From an uncultured Cryptobacterium sp. (GTDB taxonomy: Bacteria > Actinomycetota > Coriobacteriia > Coriobacteriales > Eggerthellaceae), in contig USIG01000069.1 of assembly GCA_900554685.1 (NCBI GenBank), positions 1 to 8,800 of the forward strand: a stretch of 8,800 nucleotides of DNA. Direction: 5' to 3'. Position numbers and translations under genes: made by a program. Of the stretch, positions 1 to 5,618 are shown one piece after another. Numbering within the stretch: the stretch's first letter is position 1; every line of letters begins with the position of its first letter. The notes below the pieces were generated by a model, which was given only the letters and a program-made list of their open reading frames with translations, searched no databases and was not told the origin of the DNA.

Positions 1-1
1 G

Positions 2-1162
2 CATATTCATTGCTTAAACAACATTTCTAAACATGGTACCGATTTACTCGATCCTCAAAAGTATGCGCTTACGGACAACTTCGAAGAAGCAGAAGGCATT
101 CTGGTTCGCAGTGCTGCGATGCATGACATGAAATTTCCTGCGGGTTTGCGTGCTATCGCTCGTGCAGGTGCAGGAGTAAACAATATTCCGCTTGATCGTT
201 GTGCGGAAGAGGGCATCGTTGTATTTAATACGCCTGGCGCAAATGCGAATGCCGTAAAGGAAATCGTTATTTGCGCACTCTTATTGGGAAGCCGTGGCAT
301 TCTTGAGGGCATTGATTGGTGCCGAGAAAATGCTACCGACGAAAACATTGCAAAGACTGCCGAAAAGGCAAAAAAGCAGTTTGCAGGCAATGAAATCAAA
401 GGCAAGAAGCTTGGCGTTATTGGCCTTGGTGCAGTAGGCGCTGAAGTAGCTAATGCTGCCGTTGAACTGGGAATGGATGTATATGGCTATGATCCTTTCG
501 TTTCGGTAAGTGCCGCTTGGAAGATTTCGAGTCCTGTTCATCACATCACTGATTTGACGGACATTTTCCGCACCTGTGATTACATCACGATTCATGTTCC
601 TGCGGTAAAAGACACCATTGGAATGATTGATGCGCACGCTTGTTCTTTGATGAAAGAAGGCGTCGTTTTGCTGAACTTCTCTCGCGATACGCTGGTTGAT
701 TGTGCAGCACTTTCGGTTGTTCTTGATTCGGGCCGCGTAAAGAAATACATCACCGACTTCGCAACGCCAGAAGTAATGAAGATGAAGAACACCGTGGTAC
801 TTCCTCATCTTGGTGCTTCCACTGCAGAGGCTGAAGATAACTGTGCAATTATGGCTGTACGTGAGATGGTTGACTATTTTGAGAACGGCAACATCACTCA
901 TTCAGTGAACTATCCTGATTGCGATATGGGAGTTTGCCCTGAAGGCATGACGCGTTTGGCGATGCTTCACCGCAATGTTCCTAACATGATTGCCCAGATC
1001 ACGACTATTTTGGGTGAGGATAATGTAAACATTGCCAACCTTATGAATAAGGCGCGTGGCGAACATGCCTATACCTTGGTTGATCTGGATCAGCCTGCAT
1101 CGGATGAAGCCATGGATAAAATCCGTGCGATTGATGGTGTTCGTCGTCTTCGTTATATCTAA
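2..1162 (+). CDS. serA: D-3-phosphoglycerate dehydrogenase, 5' end cut by window edge
   Basis: Oxidises 3-phosphoglycerate to 3-phosphohydroxypyruvate with NAD+, the first step of cytosolic serine synthesis. The frame is open from the first complete codon at position 2, and those codons (HIHCLNNISKHG...) read like the normal N-terminus of the family, so the ATG at 119 is internal and probably only one to three residues are missing. Of 386 visible residues, about 1-135 are the first half of the substrate domain. The Rossmann domain follows, with GLGAVG at 141-146 and the NAD-ribose aspartate of YDPF near 164. The catalytic arginine is in NFSRD (about 228) and the catalytic histidine in LPHLGAST (about 269). 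A C-terminal ACT domain (about 315-386) ends in VRRLRYI. The ACT domain suggests allosteric control, classically by serine, but the ligand is not provable here. Total length fits the roughly 390-residue single-ACT class. The gene converges on rnhA. Confidence 0.93.
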   Translation, partial: HIHCLNNISKHGTDLLDPQKYALTDNFEEAEGILVRSAAMHDMKFPAGLRAIARAGAGVNNIPLDRCAEEGIVVFNTPGANANAVKEIVICALLLGSRGILEGIDWCRENATDENIAKTAEKAKKQFAGNEIKGKKLGVIGLGAVGAEVANAAVELGMDVYGYDPFVSVSAAWKISSPVHHITDLTDIFRTCDYITIHVPAVKDTIGMIDAHACSLMKEGVVLLNFSRDTLVDCAALSVVLDSGRVKKYITDFATPEVMKMKNTVVLPHLGASTAEAEDNCAIMAVREMVDYFENGNITHSVNYPDCDMGVCPEGMTRLAMLHRNVPNMIAQITTILGEDNVNIANLMNKARGEHAYTLVDLDQPASDEAMDKIRAIDGVRRLRYI

Positions 1163-1170
1163 GATCTGTA

Positions 1171-1290
1171 AGTTGCAAGCAAGCTATAAACGCAACTGCT
1201 AGCCGTAAACAAATCGCAAGCGTAGCTGTTGGCTGCAAACAAATCACAAGCACAAGCGCAACTGCGAATCGCAAACGAATAGTAAGCTGT
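1171..1290. repeat. Degenerate 30-bp tandem repeat, about four units
   Basis: Between the convergent ends of serA and rnhA, four successive 30-bp blocks (1171, 1201, 1231, 1261) resemble each other. The clearest pair shares AAACAAATC, at 1207-1215 and again exactly 30 bp later at 1237-1245. By eye, adjacent units match at about 18-19 of 30 positions for the first three blocks; the fourth is poorer. No known repeat family is recognised. Read on the minus strand the period gives a 10-residue hydrophobic pattern ending in CLQ/CLR, but that frame lacks an ATG and overlaps serA, so I do not treat it as coding. Confidence 0.5.
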
Positions 1291-1303
1291 TCCAGTTGCG
1301 CTT
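1254..1303. terminator. Inverted repeat in serA/rnhA convergent gap, possible terminator
   Basis: AAGCGCAACTG at 1254-1264 and CAGTTGCGCTT at 1293-1303 are perfect 11-bp reverse complements with a 28-nt loop. The right arm is followed by a moderately T-rich stretch (TTTATTATTTG near 1312-1322). The position between two convergent genes fits a terminator, but the loop is long and the T-tract is neither adjacent nor pure. It may equally be a by-product of the 30-bp repeats it overlaps. Confidence 0.3.
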
Positions 1304-1351
1304 TAAGGTCGCTTTATTATTTGACAAACCCGCATTGGGGGTGCTTTGCGC

Positions 1352-1837
1352 TTATTCGATAAAACCTGCGTCAACAACTTTCCCAGGGCCATCAGCCGCT
1401 GAAGTAGCAAGCTCGTCACAACGTTCGTTTAGAGGATGTCCTGCGTGGCCTTTTACCCAGTGAAAACTTACTTTATGAGGATCTTTGGCTGCTAAAAGAC
1501 TCTGCCAGAGATCTTTATTTTTTACGGGCTCTTTTTTCGCGTTTTTCCAGCCACGCTTCAGCCAACCTTCAATCCAGTGCTGGTTGAAAGCGTTGACTAC
1601 GTATTGGGAGTCGGTAAAGATTTCAACGGCGCAAGGCCGGTTGAGCGCTTCAAGGCCGGTAATGACCCCTAATAGTTCCATGCGGTTGTTAGTGGTGTTT
1701 GTGTATCCCTGCGAGATTTCTCGTTCGAATGTTTTTCCTTGAGAATCGGTATAGCGCAATATGGTGCCAAACCCTCCCGGTCCAGGATTGCCGCGGGACG
1801 ATCCATCGCTATATAAAGAAACCTTCATGGTGCTCAT
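1352..1837 (-). CDS. rnhA: Ribonuclease HI
   Basis: Cuts the RNA strand of RNA-DNA hybrids (R-loops, lagging-strand primers). The 161-residue product is a single RNase H domain of ordinary length. The catalytic carboxylates are all visible: D11 in YSDGSSRGNPGPGG, E54 in NNRMEL, D76 in TDSQYV and D141 in NERCDELA, with the mobile-loop histidine H131 in KGHAGHP. The basic handle region KRGWKNAKKEPVKNKDLW (about 94-111) matches the E. coli type. The start chosen is the ATG at 1837, because AGGAG (plus-strand 1845-1849) lies 7 nt upstream. A TTG at 1843 would sit almost on top of that site, and an ATG at 1828 is also possible. It lies downstream of engB on the same strand, across a 173-nt gap filled with 12-bp repeats. 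Confidence 0.95.
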   Translation of the reverse strand: MSTMKVSLYSDGSSRGNPGPGGFGTILRYTDSQGKTFEREISQGYTNTTNNRMELLGVITGLEALNRPCAVEIFTDSQYVVNAFNQHWIEGWLKRGWKNAKKEPVKNKDLWQSLLAAKDPHKVSFHWVKGHAGHPLNERCDELATSAADGPGKVVDAGFIE

Positions 1838-1867
1838 GTACAAACTCCTGTACGTTTAGTCTGTATC

Positions 1868-1999
1868 AGTTGGTATGTCATTTGGTATGTCGGTTGGTGT
1901 ACCGATTGATATGCCAGTTGGGTTGTTGGTCGATGTATCATCTGGCATGTTAGCCGAGTTGTCGGCTGGTGTGCTAGTTGGTGTGCCAACCGATACACC
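1868..1999. repeat. 12-bp degenerate tandem repeat array, 11 units
   Basis: Eleven consecutive, unbroken 12-bp units follow the pattern RGTTGGTRTGYC, for example AGTTGGTATGTC (1868), ATTTGGTATGTC (1880), GGTTGGTGTACC (1892) and AGTTGGTGTGCC (1976). The G at unit position 5 is invariant and the T at position 9 holds in ten of eleven. Most other differences are transitions, so the purine/pyrimidine pattern is largely kept. Weaker echoes lie on both sides (1856-1867 and 2000-2011). The array nearly fills the engB-rnhA gap. On the minus strand, two frames stay open through it and encode four-residue periodic peptides. No known family is recognised. Confidence 0.8.
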
Positions 2000-2010
2000 A
2001 GTGGCCGATG

Positions 2011-2592
2011 TTATTTGCAGGCATCCTCGATAAGCCTTCGCAATTCATCAAAGCCTGTTCCATTGGCTGAAGAACATATAACAAAAGGTATGCTGTCGGG
2101 GAGACCAAGCTGTTTTCGAATAGCTGATTTTTGTTTTGCTGCCTGAGATTTACTGAGTTTGTCTGCTTTGGTGAGCGCGATTATAAAGGGTAGTTCGCAG
2201 GCGCGAAGAAACTCAATCATTTGCTCATCAAGCTTAGTAGCGGGATGGCGAATATCTATCAGGGAAACCACCAATGCGTAGTAACGATACTGATCGAAGT
2301 ATCCATTGATCATTTCTGACCAACGAGCCTTTTCACTTTTGGCCACTTTGGCGTATCCGTAGCCAGGCAGATCAACGAAATCAATCTTATCGGTGGTAAA
2401 GAAGTTGATCGTCGATGTTTTTCCTGGCATGGAAGATACCTTAGCCAACTTCTTACGATTAAAAAGACGGTTGATCAGCGAAGATTTGCCAACGTTAGAG
2501 CGGCCGACAAATGAAACCTCAGGGCGAACCGATTCGGGAATTTGAGCAGAGGTGCCATAGGCTCCTTGAAACTTTACGAGATTGTAGTTCAT
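2011..2592 (-). CDS. engB: Ribosome biogenesis GTPase EngB (YihA/YsxC)
   Basis: A small GTPase of the TrmE-Era-EngA-YihA family that binds the large ribosomal subunit during its assembly in the cytoplasm. The 193-residue product is almost all G domain. In order: P-loop GRSNVGKSS (about 30-38), switch region with GKTSTINFF (about 57-65), G3 DLPGYGYAK (about 74-82), and G4 TKADKLS (about 141-147). A G5-like CSSANGTG follows near 173. An upstream in-frame GTG exists at 2601. I prefer the ATG at 2592 because GGGGTGA sits 5 nt before it, and that site includes the GTG. Length is normal for the family, so the stop at 2011-2013 looks like the true end. The same frame stays open a further 58 codons beyond that stop (see findings). 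Divergent from the MscS gene. Confidence 0.94.
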   Translation of the reverse strand: MNYNLVKFQGAYGTSAQIPESVRPEVSFVGRSNVGKSSLINRLFNRKKLAKVSSMPGKTSTINFFTTDKIDFVDLPGYGYAKVAKSEKARWSEMINGYFDQYRYYALVVSLIDIRHPATKLDEQMIEFLRACELPFIIALTKADKLSKSQAAKQKSAIRKQLGLPDSIPFVICSSANGTGFDELRRLIEDACK

Positions 2593-2675
2593 GTAATTCA
2601 CCCCAAGGCAGATTTGATATACGTTGGTTAATTCGTTTGTGAGTTTATTATCGCATGGAGTTTTTCATGATAGCG

Positions 2676-2705
2676 TTGATTGAATAAACAAGAAACAACG
2701 ATAAT
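2676..2705 (+). promoter_or_regulatory. Candidate sigma-70-type promoter for the MscS gene
   Basis: TTGATT (2676-2681) and GATAAT (2700-2705) are separated by 18 bp, a fair match to the TTGACA/TATAAT consensus, about 140 nt before the mscS start. This is the best-looking pair in the divergent engB/mscS region, judged by eye only. Confidence 0.3.
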
Positions 2706-2719
2706 AGAAGGGCAGAAGT

Positions 2720-2747
2720 ATTGCGCAAAGCTTTCGTGATTGCGCAA
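2720..2747. repeat. Direct repeat of palindromic 9-mer, possible operator
   Basis: ATTGCGCAA occurs at 2720-2728 and again at 2739-2747, start-to-start spacing 19 bp (close to two helical turns). The TTGCGCAA core is itself a perfect palindrome. It lies just downstream of the candidate promoter and upstream of mscS, where a regulator could bind. No specific factor is implied. Confidence 0.3.
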
Positions 2748-2844
2748 GAACTTGGGTACAAAAGCGAATAGCGCATTGTAGCAAACGCTCACCAGAGCAA
2801 ATTGCACAGAGAAAAACCAAGGATAAACAGCACAAAAGGGAAGT

Positions 2845-3609
2845 ATGGATACCTTTCAGCAAATAATAAACAACGTCACAGGTGGCGATTTTATAGGCAA
2901 GGTTATTGCCGCAATAATTATCGTTGTGCTGGTTGCTGCTCTGTCGCACCTTGTGGTGAAGTGGTTGCGTCATATTATGCGTCGCGACGACAATGCGATT
3001 CCTCAAAGTTCAATTTTTGTGAACATCACTCGTGGCATTATCTGGGGTCTTGGAATTTGCCTTATTTTGGATTCCTGTTTCAACGTTAATATGTCGGCGC
3101 TCATCGCTGCATTAGGCGTTGGAGGCATTGCTCTTTCGCTTGGTTTTCAAGACACGCTTTCAAATTTGATTGGTGGCGTGCAGATTTCTTTTATGAAGAT
3201 TGTCCAGCCAGGAGACAACATCCAGGTGGGAACCAGTAAAGGGGTAGTGCAGGATGTAACGTGGCGCCATGCCACGATTAAAAACCGAAATGGGGAAACG
3301 GTTATTATTCCCAATTCAGTTATTTCCAAAAATGCCGTTATCCATCTGCCTCCCCCCGAGCGCGTAACGGTTCCTTTCCTTGCAACAACTACTAATGATC
3401 TTGATGCGGTGTCGGATGTGGTCGCAAAAACGGCGCACGATACGGCGCTGGAGTATTCGGGTCTTGTTGAAGAGCCCACGGTTCTTTTTACCGAAGTCAC
3501 GTCTGAAGGTTTGGTTGGGAAAGTGGTTCTTGAAATTGAGGATGCCAGCCAAGCAACACCGGTATCTGATGCTATTACACGCGCTATTGCACCTCTGGTG
3601 CGTGGATAG
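2845..3609 (+). CDS. Small-conductance mechanosensitive channel, MscS family
   Basis: A membrane channel that opens under high tension to release solutes after hypo-osmotic shock. The 254 residues show the minimal MscS plan. A first transmembrane helix spans about 17-41 (rich in I, V, A and L), then a basic loop KWLRHIMRRDD, a second helix at about 57-78, and the conserved pore helix at about 84-114. The pore helix has the small-residue Ala/Gly pattern ALIAALGVGGIALSLGFQDTL, shown here in part as ALGVGGIALSLGFQD. The beta domain follows (PGDNIQV near 122, GETVIIPNS near 151, typical for the family), then an alpha/beta C-terminal domain. AAAGGG ends 4 nt before the ATG, acceptable though tight. 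It is slightly shorter than E. coli MscS (286 residues). Likely monocistronic, with 175 bp to gatC. Confidence 0.9.
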   Translation: MDTFQQIINNVTGGDFIGKVIAAIIIVVLVAALSHLVVKWLRHIMRRDDNAIPQSSIFVNITRGIIWGLGICLILDSCFNVNMSALIAALGVGGIALSLGFQDTLSNLIGGVQISFMKIVQPGDNIQVGTSKGVVQDVTWRHATIKNRNGETVIIPNSVISKNAVIHLPPPERVTVPFLATTTNDLDAVSDVVAKTAHDTALEYSGLVEEPTVLFTEVTSEGLVGKVVLEIEDASQATPVSDAITRAIAPLVRG

Positions 3610-3696
3610 GTGCGAATCTCGTTTTGAAAAGTGCTTCGCCTTGGCTTATTTTGTCTGCGACTTTCCCCATGTTCTTTATTAGAGAGTTGTGAACAC

Positions 3697-3727
3697 TTCA
3701 AAAGAGCAAGCGTGCTTTTGCTATTAT
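3697..3727 (+). promoter_or_regulatory. Candidate promoter for gatCAB
   Basis: TATTAT at 3722-3727 is a good -10 element about 58 nt before gatC. The best -35-like hexamer is TTCAAA at 3697-3702, with a long 19-bp spacer. It lies in the mscS-gatC gap, where a promoter is expected because no strong operon link to mscS is visible. Weak by itself. Confidence 0.3.
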
Positions 3728-3784
3728 GAACAAGATCTTTATATGAATAAGATTTCCCTTTTATGATGCGTAAGAAGGAATACC

Positions 3785-4093
3785 ATGACACAACACTTAA
3801 CCGAAAAGGACGTACGCGGCATCGCTACGTATGCTCGTATCGGGCTGACCGATGAAGAGGTGACGGCAATGACCGAAGACCTCAACAACATTATCGAAAG
3901 CCTGAAGCCTATTACTGAATATGACTTAGAGGGCGTTGAGCCTACCTTTCACCCTATCGGAAGCTTGTCAAACGTTATGCGCGAAGATGTTGAGGGAACA
4001 AGCTTCACGCAAAAAGAGGCTCTTTCCAATGCTCCCAAGCAGCAAGATGGCAGCTTCTTGATCCCCGCAATTTTAGGCGGAGGTGATCAGTAA
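3785..4093 (+). CDS. gatC: Asp-tRNA(Asn)/Glu-tRNA(Gln) amidotransferase subunit C
   Basis: The small subunit that wraps around and stabilises GatA in the GatCAB complex. The product has 102 residues, near the usual 95-100. An N-terminal helical part (LTEKDVRGIATYARIGLTDEE) carries the family pattern, followed by an extended segment with DLEGVEPTFHPIG and VMREDV. The C-terminus NAPKQQDGSFLIPAIL is the standard GatC ending. GAAGGAA (3774-3780) lies 4 nt before the ATG. The stop codon TAA shares one base with the gatA ATG (TAATG), so translation of the two is probably coupled. Together with gatA and gatB this is a complete operon. Confidence 0.95.
   Translation: MTQHLTEKDVRGIATYARIGLTDEEVTAMTEDLNNIIESLKPITEYDLEGVEPTFHPIGSLSNVMREDVEGTSFTQKEALSNAPKQQDGSFLIPAILGGGDQ
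4079..4087 (+). promoter_or_regulatory. Near-perfect Shine-Dalgarno for gatA inside gatC
   Basis: GGAGGTGAT is a nine-base match to the anti-Shine-Dalgarno end of 16S rRNA, 5 nt before the gatA ATG at 4093. It is embedded in the last codons of gatC (Gly-Gly-Asp-Gln). It fixes the gatA start and supports strong initiation despite the TAATG overlap. Confidence 0.85.
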
Positions 4094-5616
4094 TGGCTCG
4101 TGCATTTGCAGAAATGTCGGTTGCTGAAATCCAGGCGGGACTTACCGCAAAAGAGTTCAGTGCTGAAGAAATTGCTAAAGAATCACTTGGGCGCGTTGCT
4201 TCTACCGACAAGGCAGTTCATGCTTTTCTTGAGACAACCGAACAGTTGGCACTTGAAGCAGCTGCCCGCGTTGATGCAGTAGTTGCAGCGGGCAATCTTG
4301 CGCAAGCTGGTCCTCTGGCAGGTGTTCCTGTTGCTTTTAAAGACAACATGAACTTAAAGGGAACGCATACCACGTGTTCTTCGTACATGCTTGAAAATTA
4401 TGTTTCGCCTTATACGGCTACCTGCGTTTCGAAAATTATCGAAGCGGGTGGTATTCCTTTGGGCAAGCTGAACATGGACGAGTTTGCCTTCGGTTCTTCT
4501 ACCGAAACTTCGGCTTTTGGACGCACGTATAATCCTTGGGATCTTGAGCGTGTTCCCGGTGGTTCTTCTGGCGGATCGGCTGCTGCGGTTGCGGCGGGCA
4601 GTGCGACTATCACCTTGGGATCCGATACCGGCGGTTCAATTCGTCAGCCTGGTAGTTTTTGCGGCGTGGTAGCAGTAAAACCCACTTATGGTGTGGTTTC
4701 TCGTTATGGCGTTGTTGCGTTTGGCTCTTCTCTTGATCAGGTTGGACCTTTTGCACGCAGCGTTGAAGATGCGGCACTTGCTATGAATGCTCTTGCTGGT
4801 CACGACCCTCTTGATTGCACAAGCCAGCCGGTAACCACCGACTTTACCGCCAATTTGACCAAGGGTGTTGCGGGTATGAAAATCGGTGTGGTACCTGCCT
4901 TTATGGAAGCGGAAGGCCTTGAGGCTGAAGTTCGCACAAAGGTCGAAGAAGCAATTGATCACCTGCGTCAGATGGGTGCTGAAATCGTAGAGGTAGAGCT
5001 TCCCAATGCTCAGGCTGCGATGAGCGCTTACTACGTATTGGGTCCTTGTGAGGCATTTTCTAACTTAGCTCGTTTCGATTCGGTTCGCTATGGCTATTGC
5101 GATCCCGGTCATAAGGATTTGGGCTCTCAGTATGAGGCATCTCGTTCTGCGGGATTCGGTCCTGAAGCTCGCCGTCGTATCATGCTTGGTAGCTATTTAC
5201 TTTCTGCGGGCGTTTACGATAAGTACTACTATCCTGCCCAGCAGGTTCGTACGCTTATTACGCAGGATTATACCAAGGCTTACGAAAAGGTAGATTGCAT
5301 CATCGCTCCGGTAAGCCCTCGTACGGCTTTCAAGTTTGGTGAGATCAGTGATCCTACTTCAATGTATCTTTCAGATATGTTTACGATTTCGATCAACATT
5401 GCGGGTAATGGCGGCATGAATATGCCTGTTGGATTGGGCAGTGAATCGGGATTGCCCGTTGGTGTTCAGCTTATCAGCCCTGCATTTAAAGACGAAAACA
5501 TGTTGCGTGTAGCAGCGGCACTTGAAACAGTATATGGTCCTGCTCCTGTCGCTCCTACATTTGCGGATGGAAAAGCTCCTGTATCAGCAGAGGCTTGCGG
5601 AAAGGCCGGTGAATAA
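4093..5616 (+). CDS. gatA: Asp-tRNA(Asn)/Glu-tRNA(Gln) amidotransferase subunit A (amidase)
   Basis: The glutaminase subunit of GatCAB: it hydrolyses glutamine and passes ammonia to GatB for transamidation of mischarged tRNA. The 507 residues carry a complete amidase-signature fold. The catalytic triad is readable as Lys83 (PVAFKDN), cis-Ser158 (PGGSSGGSAAAVAAG, first Ser) and nucleophile Ser182 (SDTGGSIRQP). Each is four residues later than the S. aureus numbering I recall (79, 154, 178). GKLNMDEFAFGSST near 124-137 and the C-terminal GLPVGVQLI are also family hallmarks. Slightly longer than the common 485 residues, with an Ala/Pro-rich tail after about 490. Followed by gatB after a 2-nt gap. 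Thr codons are mostly ACC/ACG/ACT (5 ACA of 30), a useful contrast with dapA. Confidence 0.96.
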   Translation: MARAFAEMSVAEIQAGLTAKEFSAEEIAKESLGRVASTDKAVHAFLETTEQLALEAAARVDAVVAAGNLAQAGPLAGVPVAFKDNMNLKGTHTTCSSYMLENYVSPYTATCVSKIIEAGGIPLGKLNMDEFAFGSSTETSAFGRTYNPWDLERVPGGSSGGSAAAVAAGSATITLGSDTGGSIRQPGSFCGVVAVKPTYGVVSRYGVVAFGSSLDQVGPFARSVEDAALAMNALAGHDPLDCTSQPVTTDFTANLTKGVAGMKIGVVPAFMEAEGLEAEVRTKVEEAIDHLRQMGAEIVEVELPNAQAAMSAYYVLGPCEAFSNLARFDSVRYGYCDPGHKDLGSQYEASRSAGFGPEARRRIMLGSYLLSAGVYDKYYYPAQQVRTLITQDYTKAYEKVDCIIAPVSPRTAFKFGEISDPTSMYLSDMFTISINIAGNGGMNMPVGLGSESGLPVGVQLISPAFKDENMLRVAAALETVYGPAPVAPTFADGKAPVSAEACGKAGE

Positions 5617-5618
5617 GC

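Noticed and set aside
281..901. Minus-strand 206-codon ORF over serA
   Set aside because: Antisense shadow of serA with no recognisable domain.
1041..1274. Minus-strand 77-codon ORF with a repeated hydrophobic 10-residue pattern
   Set aside because: It starts at TTG without a Shine-Dalgarno, overlaps the end of serA antisense, and its periodicity is explained by the 30-bp DNA repeat.
1699..1953. Plus-strand ORF with Cys/Leu four-residue repeats (LVCH, LVCR, LVYR)
   Set aside because: It runs antisense through the start of rnhA, has no ribosome site, and the repeats come from the 12-bp array.
2655..2687. 10-codon plus-strand ORF (MEFFMIALIE) upstream of mscS
   Set aside because: No Shine-Dalgarno and within the range expected by chance.
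2688..2771. Protein-like reading VLRKAFVIAQELGYKSE in the engB/mscS gap
   Set aside because: The frame is open for only 27 codons with no ATG and no ribosome site. It could be a gene remnant but cannot be supported.
3147..3791. Minus-strand 214-codon ORF over the MscS gene
   Set aside because: Antisense shadow of a well-supported channel gene, with no family resemblance and no initiation site.
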